From Euzebyales bacterium (GTDB lineage Bacteria; Actinomycetota; Nitriliruptoria; Euzebyales; JAHELV01): a stretch of 38,441 bases of DNA. The stretch's first letter is position 1, and each line of letters starts with the position of its first letter. Below are positions 33,799 through 38,441 of this stretch, piece by piece. Below the pieces are notes generated by a model. That model did not search any database. It had not been told where the DNA came from and was given only the letters and a program-made list of their open reading frames with translations. The stretch lies in assembly GCA_035461305.1 (NCBI GenBank), contig DATHVN010000062.1, forward strand, positions 1 to 38,441. The letters run 5' to 3'. Both the position numbers and the translations under genes were made by a program.

Positions 33799-34831
33799 GT
33801 GCTCGACATCGATGATGTGGCCGGACGGCGCGCGATCGAGACCGCCTTGGCGGGCCGGGTGACCGTGTCCGAGGAGCAACGCTGCCGCGGCGCTCGAGGT
33901 CATGGCGCGGTTCGCCGCCGACCCGAGATGGCTCATCTACCTTCCGCCGACCATGTCTCCGTCGGAGACGTCCACGGTCGAGGGCCTGCTCGAGCGTCCG
34001 GCCGAGGCGTTCGCGCACAACGCCTCGCGTGGCGTCGAGCGCGTCGTGTGCGAGGCCAAGCACATGGGGTCGCGAGTCGTCGTCGTGGTGGCACGCGACG
34101 CGGCCGCCGCGCAGAGGCGGTTCGGTGTGGGTGAGGGCGACGGGGGAGCGGTGCTGACCCGCACGGGACGGCCGTGCGTCGACCCCGACATCACGGCCGA
34201 GGTGGTCGACCGGGTACGCGGGGGCTGAGCCGAGCGGGCCTGTGGGACGAGCTCGAGACCGACTGGGTGTGCCTGGACGGCGAGCTGCTGCCGTGGAACG
34301 CGCGCGGCGATGCGCTGGTCCGCCGGCAGTTCGCGTCGGTCGGTGCGGCCGCGCGGGCGTCGCTGGCCGCCACCCGGACCGTGCTCGAGGGCACCGGCGA
34401 CTGCGTCGATGTCAGCGACCTGCGCGCCACCGTCGCACGCCGCGTCGCGGCCGCCGACCGGTTCACCGACGTCTACCGCAGCTACTGCTGGCCAGTGGCG
34501 GGTTTCGCCGATCTCAGGCTCGCGCCGTTCCAGGTGCTGGCCGCCGAGGGACAGTGCTGATCAACCGGGGACACGACTGGCACATGGCCGTCGCCGCGCG
34601 GATGCGGACGCGTCGCAGCTGTGCGTCGCGACGCCACACGTCGCCCCCCGCACCCTCGAGGCGCTGCGGTCACGCACCCTGAATCACAAACGCGCGATGG
34701 CGCAGCGGGAGTTCGCGCTGGGTGTCGAGGCGGTGACCCGGTACGTCGACCGTGAGCCGCTGCACCGCGTGCACGAGGCGGTGTTCGGCGTCCTGGCGAT
34801 CGAGAGCGAGCCGGTCGATCCGCGACTGTGA
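33799..34831 (+). pseudogene. relic of the ligase domain of a bacterial Pnkp RNA-repair enzyme
   Basis: Pieces in several frames follow the order of the C-terminal nucleotidyltransferase of polynucleotide kinase-phosphatase-ligase. They are LDIDDVAGRRAIET and AGRVTVSEE (33799-33880); MARFAADPRWLIYLPPTMSP and VERVVCEAKHMGSR with the lysine motif (33902-34228); GLWDELETDWVCLDGELLPW, then FADLRLAPFQVLAAEG (to 34560); GHDWHMAV; and RAMAQREFALGVEAVTRYVD with LHRVHEAVFGVLAIESEPVD, ending at 34831. An extra C near 33885 and at least three more shifts are seen. The kinase and phosphatase domains and the motif around GGEGMVVKP are missing. No hen1 is present. Confidence 0.75.
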
Positions 34832-34843
34832 CTTCTATAGGTC

Positions 34844-34872
34844 TTGACTTATATAAGATCTGTACTATACTC
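34844..34872 (+). promoter_or_regulatory. strong sigma-70-like promoter with internal palindrome for the arsR-type gene
   Basis: TTGACT (34844-34849), 17 bp, then TATACT (34867-34872). The predicted start of transcription falls at or within a base of the ATG at 34880, which implies a leaderless message. CTTATATAAG (34848-34857), a perfect 10-bp palindrome, overlaps the -35 edge and is a good site for autorepression by the ArsR protein. Confidence 0.65.
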
Positions 34873-34879
34873 GGGGGAC

Positions 34880-35245
34880 ATGCACGCGTTCGACGTCCTC
34901 GGGGACCCGGTGCGCCGTCGCATCCTCGAGCTGCTGGCCGATGGCGAGCAGCCCGCCGGGGCGGTGACCGCGGTCGTGCGGGACGAGTTCGGGATCTCAC
35001 AGCCGGCGGTGTCGCAGCACCTCAGGGTGCTGCGTGACAGCGGGTTCGCCCGGGTCAGGCCCGATGGCGCGCGGCGGCTCTACGCGCTGGACGCCTCGCC
35101 GCTTCGCGACGTGGACGACTGGCTCGACAGGTTCCGGGCGTTCTGGACACCGCACCTCGACGCTCTGGCGACCGAACTCAGGCGCGGGCAACGACAGAGA
35201 CGGACGGCACAGGCCGGCCCGGATGACAGGAGTAGTGACGCATGA
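34880..35245 (+). CDS. ArsR/SmtB-family transcriptional regulator
   Basis: 121 residues from ATG 34880. MHAFDVLGDPVRRRILELLA, ISQPAVSQHLRVLRDSGFAR and VRPDGARRLYALDASPLRDV form the winged HTH. DVDDWLDRFRAFWTPHLDAL is the C-terminal helix typical of members paired with SRPBCC proteins. There are no cysteine metal sites, so it probably does not sense heavy metals. It is joined to the SRPBCC gene by an ATGA overlap. Its promoter carries a palindrome suited to autoregulation. Confidence 0.9.
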   Translation: MHAFDVLGDPVRRRILELLADGEQPAGAVTAVVRDEFGISQPAVSQHLRVLRDSGFARVRPDGARRLYALDASPLRDVDDWLDRFRAFWTPHLDALATELRRGQRQRRTAQAGPDDRSSDA

Positions 35246-35895
35246 TCGATGTCGAGCACCAGATCAGCGCGGTCAGCAGGCAGGTAGGCTCCCGGACGCT
35301 CGACGCGGGCGACGCCCGCGTCGTCACGGTCAGCCAGACCTACGACGCGGACGTCGAAGACGTGTGGGACGCCTGCACGAACGCCGACCGCATCCCGCGG
35401 TGGTTCCTGCCCGTGACCGGCGAGCTGAAGGAGGGCGGCCGCTACGAGCTGGAGGGCAACGCGAGTGGGACGATCGACACCTGCGACCCGCCGCACGGGT
35501 TCACCGCCACGTGGGAGTTCGGTGGCGAGGTCAGTTGGATCGAAGTGCGGCTGGCCGAGGTCGGCGGCGGACGCACCGAGCTGCGACTCGATCACGTCGC
35601 CCACGTCGACGACACCCGGTGGACGCAGTTCGGTCCGGGCGCGGTCGGGGTCGGGTGGGACCTGGCGCTGACGGGCCTCGCCTCCCACCTCGGCGCCGAT
35701 GGCGCCGCGGTCGACCGGGACGAGGCTGAGGCGTGGGCGATGTCCGACGAGGGCCGGGCGTTCATGACGCGCAGCAGCGGGGCCTGGCGTGATGCCAGCA
35801 TCGCCGCCGGGACCGACCCCGACCAGGCGACCGCGTCGGCCGAGCGGACGACGGCGTTCTACACCGGACAGGACGTGCCGGAGACGTCAACCTGA
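35242..35895 (+). CDS. SRPBCC (AHSA1-like) protein
   Basis: 217 residues. The helix-grip fold is marked by VSQTYDADVEDVWDACTNAD, RIPRWFLPVTGELKEGGRYE, TWEFGGEVSWIEVRLAEVGG and GVGWDLALTGLASHL. It may bind a hydrophobic ligand. It is co-transcribed with the ArsR-type regulator, a common actinobacterial pair whose stimulus is unknown. The C-terminal 45 residues extend past the usual AHSA1 domain and are helical. A strong hairpin follows the stop. Confidence 0.88.
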   Translation: MIDVEHQISAVSRQVGSRTLDAGDARVVTVSQTYDADVEDVWDACTNADRIPRWFLPVTGELKEGGRYELEGNASGTIDTCDPPHGFTATWEFGGEVSWIEVRLAEVGGGRTELRLDHVAHVDDTRWTQFGPGAVGVGWDLALTGLASHLGADGAAVDRDEAEAWAMSDEGRAFMTRSSGAWRDASIAAGTDPDQATASAERTTAFYTGQDVPETST

Positions 35896-35902
35896 CACCA
35901 TC

Positions 35903-35933
35903 GGCCGCCCGGTGGCCGAGACCACCGGCGGCC
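35903..35933 (+). terminator. GC-rich terminator-like hairpin
   Basis: GGCCGCCCGGTGG (35903-35915) pairs with CCACCGGCGGCC (35922-35933) with one bulged base and a 6-nt loop, 8 nt after the SRPBCC stop. No T tract follows. Confidence 0.5.
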
Positions 35934-36104
35934 ACGTGGCGCAACCTCGTCATCAGTGACGCGTCCGAGTCGCCGCCGAGCAGGGCACGCCATCACCCGA
36001 CCTGAGCACAGGTCGTGTGATGTGTCTGCGGGGAGCGCGGTCGACAGGCGCTGTCCGTGGTGGCAGGCTCGACGGCACGGATCACTGCCCGGGAGCACCC
36101 ACCG

Positions 36105-36584
36105 ATGGTCTACGCCTTCATCGTCGGACCGGTCGCGATCGCGGTCCGCTACTGGGAGGAGCGTGACCGGGAGGTTGAGGGCGGCGCGCGCATCGAGGTC
36201 CGCCGCGTCGCCGAGGTGATCGGCGAACGGCACCGTCCGGGTGCCGCGGGCTGGCGCATCGAGCCGGTCGCGGACGGCGGCCTGTGGCGGTCCGACATCC
36301 TGACCGTCATCAGCCGGCCCGGCAACGAGGTGCGGTACCACCATCATCCCGAGTTCAGCGACGGCGACGTCGGCCGGCGGGTGTTCGATCCCGAGATGAC
36401 CGCGGACCCGGTCGGCTTCACGATGGCACGACTCGCCGACGTCCCACGACTGCTGGCCGACGCCGGCGAACCGGAGCTGGCCGAACAGGTCGACCGGGCC
36501 GCGGTCGAGGCGGTCCTGCCGGCGGTCCGCGACGCGATCGACGCCTGCCTCGCGCGGATGCCGCGTGTCCCCGCCGACGCCTGA
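36105..36584 (+). CDS. protein of unknown function (His-rich centre)
   Basis: 159 residues from ATG 36105, 8 nt after GGGAGC; GTG 36057 is a weaker start. The product is soluble and mixed alpha/beta, with GWRIEPVADGGLWRSDILTV, then RYHHHPEFSDGDVGRRVFDP, and a C-terminal helical part FTMARLADVPRLLADAG. The clustered histidines might hold a metal or be structural. I cannot name a family with confidence. It lies alone between the SRPBCC gene and a minus-strand relic. Confidence 0.6.
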   Translation: MVYAFIVGPVAIAVRYWEERDREVEGGARIEVRRVAEVIGERHRPGAAGWRIEPVADGGLWRSDILTVISRPGNEVRYHHHPEFSDGDVGRRVFDPEMTADPVGFTMARLADVPRLLADAGEPELAEQVDRAAVEAVLPAVRDAIDACLARMPRVPADA

Positions 36585-36586
36585 CT

Positions 36587-36730
36587 CGCCGCCGTCGGCG
36601 AACTCCTTCAGGTCCGGCTAGACCTTGCTGAACGCCTCGTGACTGGCCCGCCCGAGCAGCATCGCCGTGCTCTCGTGCTGCTCGCGACCCTTGAGCTCGT
36701 AGGCCTCCTCGACGAACTCGATGTCCTTGA
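36587..36730 (-). pseudogene. fragment of a dihydrofolate-reductase-like (RibD C-terminal) gene
   Basis: On the minus strand, FVEEAYELKGREQHESTAML is followed by LGRASHEAFSKV, a stop TAG (36618-36620), and PDLKEFADG. The family motif is AMLLGR.TYEAFS.VWP, so the stop replaces the tryptophan codon TGG. The piece has neither the N-terminal strand nor the C-terminal half. It is a short remnant of a small NADPH-dependent reductase family widespread in actinobacteria. Confidence 0.55.
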
Positions 36731-36821
36731 CGTGGAGCAGACAGGGCAGACCGGACGCGGAGTGGGTTTTGGGATGCCAGCGCGCTGGACAACTCTGGTG
36801 CGACGTGGCACCGTCACACAG

Positions 36822-37271
<450 letters not shown>

Positions 37272-37276
37272 GCGCC

Positions 37277-37687
37277 ATGGACATCACAATTCACTCGAGC
37301 TTCCTCCCGCAGAACGACCCGGACGCCGCCCTGGCCTTCTATCGCGACACCCTCGGCTTCGAGGTCCGCAGCGACGTCGGATACGAAGGGATGCGCTGGA
37401 TCACAGTCGGACACGCCGACCAGCCCGGCACGTCCGTCGTCCTGTATCCGCCGGCCGCCACCCCCGGCCTCACCGACGACGAGCGCCGCACCATCGCCGA
37501 GATGATGGCCAAGGGCACCTACGGCATGCTCCTCCTGGCCACCAAGGACCTCGACGGTACCTTCGAGCAGCTGCAGGCCAGCGACGCAGAGGTCGTCCAG
37601 GAGCCGACCGAGCAGCCGTACGGGGTTCGCGACTGCGCCGTCCGTGATCCCGCGGGCAACCACATCCGCATCCAGGAGCTGCGCTGA
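37277..37687 (+). CDS. VOC (glyoxalase/bleomycin-resistance) family protein
   Basis: 136 residues. Paired beta-alpha-beta-beta-beta modules: ITIHSSFLPQNDPDAALAFY and RDTLGFEVRSDVGYEGMRWI, then GMLLLATKDLDGTFEQLQAS and PYGVRDCAVRDPAGNHIRIQ. The Asp/Glu metal-site residues near the module ends are plausible, but the reaction is unknown. Encoded just after the AraC-type gene. Confidence 0.88.
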   Translation: MDITIHSSFLPQNDPDAALAFYRDTLGFEVRSDVGYEGMRWITVGHADQPGTSVVLYPPAATPGLTDDERRTIAEMMAKGTYGMLLLATKDLDGTFEQLQASDAEVVQEPTEQPYGVRDCAVRDPAGNHIRIQELR

Positions 37688-37707
37688 GCCGTCTGGCGAT
37701 CGCAGCC

Positions 37708-37824
37708 ATGACCTGCACCGACGGCACCGTGAAGGAGCCCGCGCACGACGTCGGTGGCGGCCGCCCGGTGGCCACCGTCACCGACCCCGATGGCAACGTC
37801 CCCGGGCTGCTTCAGGACCGATGA
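37708..37824 (+). pseudogene. C-terminal remnant of a second VOC gene
   Basis: Thirty-eight codons from ATG 37708 to TGA 37824 read VGGGRPVATVTDPDGNVPGL followed by LQDR. This is the last strand pair of a VOC protein, with the usual DPDGN turn. The rest of the gene is absent. The stop is immediately followed by the GTG of the next gene, so the fragment may serve only as a leader. Confidence 0.5.
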
Positions 37825-38274
37825 GTGCCGACCCCCCGCTCCCGCGCTCAGCGTCGTCGCGACACCGAGCATCGGCTCACCCACGACAGCGATGTCTGGG
37901 TGGCCAGTGCCTCGGCGGACGGTGCGCCGTATCTGGTGCCACTGTCCTTCGACTGGGACGGCGAAACGCTGCTGGTGGCCACGCCGACGGACAGCCCGAC
38001 CGGCAGGAACCTGGCTGCCACCCGAACCGTTCGGCTGGGGCTTGGCCACACCCGCGACGTGTCCATGATCGATGGCGAAGTCGAGGTCCTCGAGATCGAC
38101 GCGCTGCCGCAGCAGCGGGGTGACCGGTTCGCCGCGCGCACCGGCTTCGACCCGCGTGCTCTGGCCACCCCGTACCGCTGGTTCCGCATCTCCCCGCGCC
38201 GCATCCAGGCCTGGCGCGAGGTGAACGAGCTGCGCGACCGCGAGCTGATGCGCGACGGCCGCTGGTTGGTCTGA
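37825..38274 (+). CDS. PPOX-class flavin/F420-binding oxidoreductase-like protein
   Basis: 149 residues from GTG 37825. The split-barrel fold is seen in RLTHDSDVWVASASADGAPY with LVPLSFDWDGETLLVATPTD, then NLAATRTVRLGLGHTRDVSM and IDGEVEVLEID. A C-terminal YRWFRISPRRIQAWREVNEL completes it. Members bind FMN, F420 or heme; which one cannot be told. It directly follows the VOC remnant. Confidence 0.85.
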   Translation: MPTPRSRAQRRRDTEHRLTHDSDVWVASASADGAPYLVPLSFDWDGETLLVATPTDSPTGRNLAATRTVRLGLGHTRDVSMIDGEVEVLEIDALPQQRGDRFAARTGFDPRALATPYRWFRISPRRIQAWREVNELRDRELMRDGRWLV

Positions 38275-38428
38275 CGCCTCGGCCGGGCGCGCCGCGTGGT
38301 CGGGGCCGGAGGCTCCACGGGCCGAAGCGAAGGAGAACCAGACGTACGCTCGAAGCTGGTCAGATCCGAGCCAGGCGACGCCGACGGAGACTGCGAAGGC
38401 GGCCCTGCCCGACAGATGGAGACACACG
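38275..38428. other. intergenic, no feature recognised
   Basis: I see no convincing structure or coding signal, apart from a GGAG (38418-38421) before the possible next start. Confidence 0.35.
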
Positions 38429-38441
38429 ATGAGCACGGCCA
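38429..38441 (+). CDS. possible start of a further gene, cut by the window edge
   Basis: ATG 38429 follows GGAG by 7 nt and opens with Met-Ser-Thr-Ala. Only four codons are inside the window, so nothing more can be said. Confidence 0.25.

Overview
The window looks like chromosome of a high-GC actinobacterium. It has pervasive G/C third positions, many GTG starts, 4-nt ATGA/GTGA gene overlaps, an InhA-like enoyl-ACP reductase, a PCCB-type carboxyltransferase and Stealth-family phosphotransferases. A deep-branching lineage such as Nitriliruptoria is possible but is only a guess from gene style. About 30 genes look intact. They are separated by an unusual number of broken genes.

Layout. 0-5 kb is a decay zone: a methyltransferase relic, an intact GAF/SpoIIE-type phosphatase, a frameshifted IS630-like transposase abutting antisense pieces of an integrase and of a small conserved protein, a DUF433/DUF5615-type toxin-antitoxin pair in which each gene appears to have lost one base, the 3' part of a tRNA, and a frameshifted WD40-propeller relic. 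5.3-6.1 kb is a PhzF-family isomerase. 6.2-13.3 kb is a cell-surface glycopolymer locus. Four genes joined by 4-nt overlaps encode a sulfotransferase-like protein, a double sulfotransferase fusion, a Stealth phosphotransferase and a 2H phosphoesterase. A second Stealth gene converges on them and overlaps the last one by 88 bp. 13.9-18.2 kb holds a small helical protein, beta-phosphoglucomutase with a GH65 disaccharide phosphorylase (a phosphorolytic disaccharide route to glucose-6-phosphate), and a secreted nuclease. 18.2-20.5 kb holds two unassigned small proteins and an M20 dipeptidase.

20.6-26.0 kb is a type II fatty-acid synthesis operon: a biotinyl/lipoyl-like protein without a modifiable lysine, FabH, ACP, FabF, AccD-type carboxyltransferase and FabI. 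A perfect 22-bp palindrome lies at its head. It is followed by Aat (N-end-rule transferase), a small Cys-containing protein and a DUF2071 protein. Between the convergent DUF2071 and lon genes are three 50-bp tandem repeats, each able to fold as a hairpin.

28.1-33.7 kb is a protein-quality-control island: Lon, an HxlR-family regulator, an HtrA-like protease with no export signal, and a metallophosphoesterase / XRE regulator / ClpP-like operon in which the ClpP-like protein lacks the catalytic Ser and His. A near-identical 14-bp motif lies upstream of both lon and the HtrA-like gene, so the HxlR protein may co-regulate two proteases. 33.8-34.8 kb is a heavily frameshifted relic of the ligase domain of a bacterial RNA-repair Pnkp. 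34.8-38.4 kb is a set of small regulator/enzyme pairs (ArsR with SRPBCC, AraC with VOC), a PPOX-family flavoprotein, and relics of a dihydrofolate-reductase-like gene and a second VOC gene.

The strongest candidates for something undescribed are the sulfotransferase-Stealth-2H phosphoesterase locus and the protease island with its shared operator and inactive ClpP homolog.
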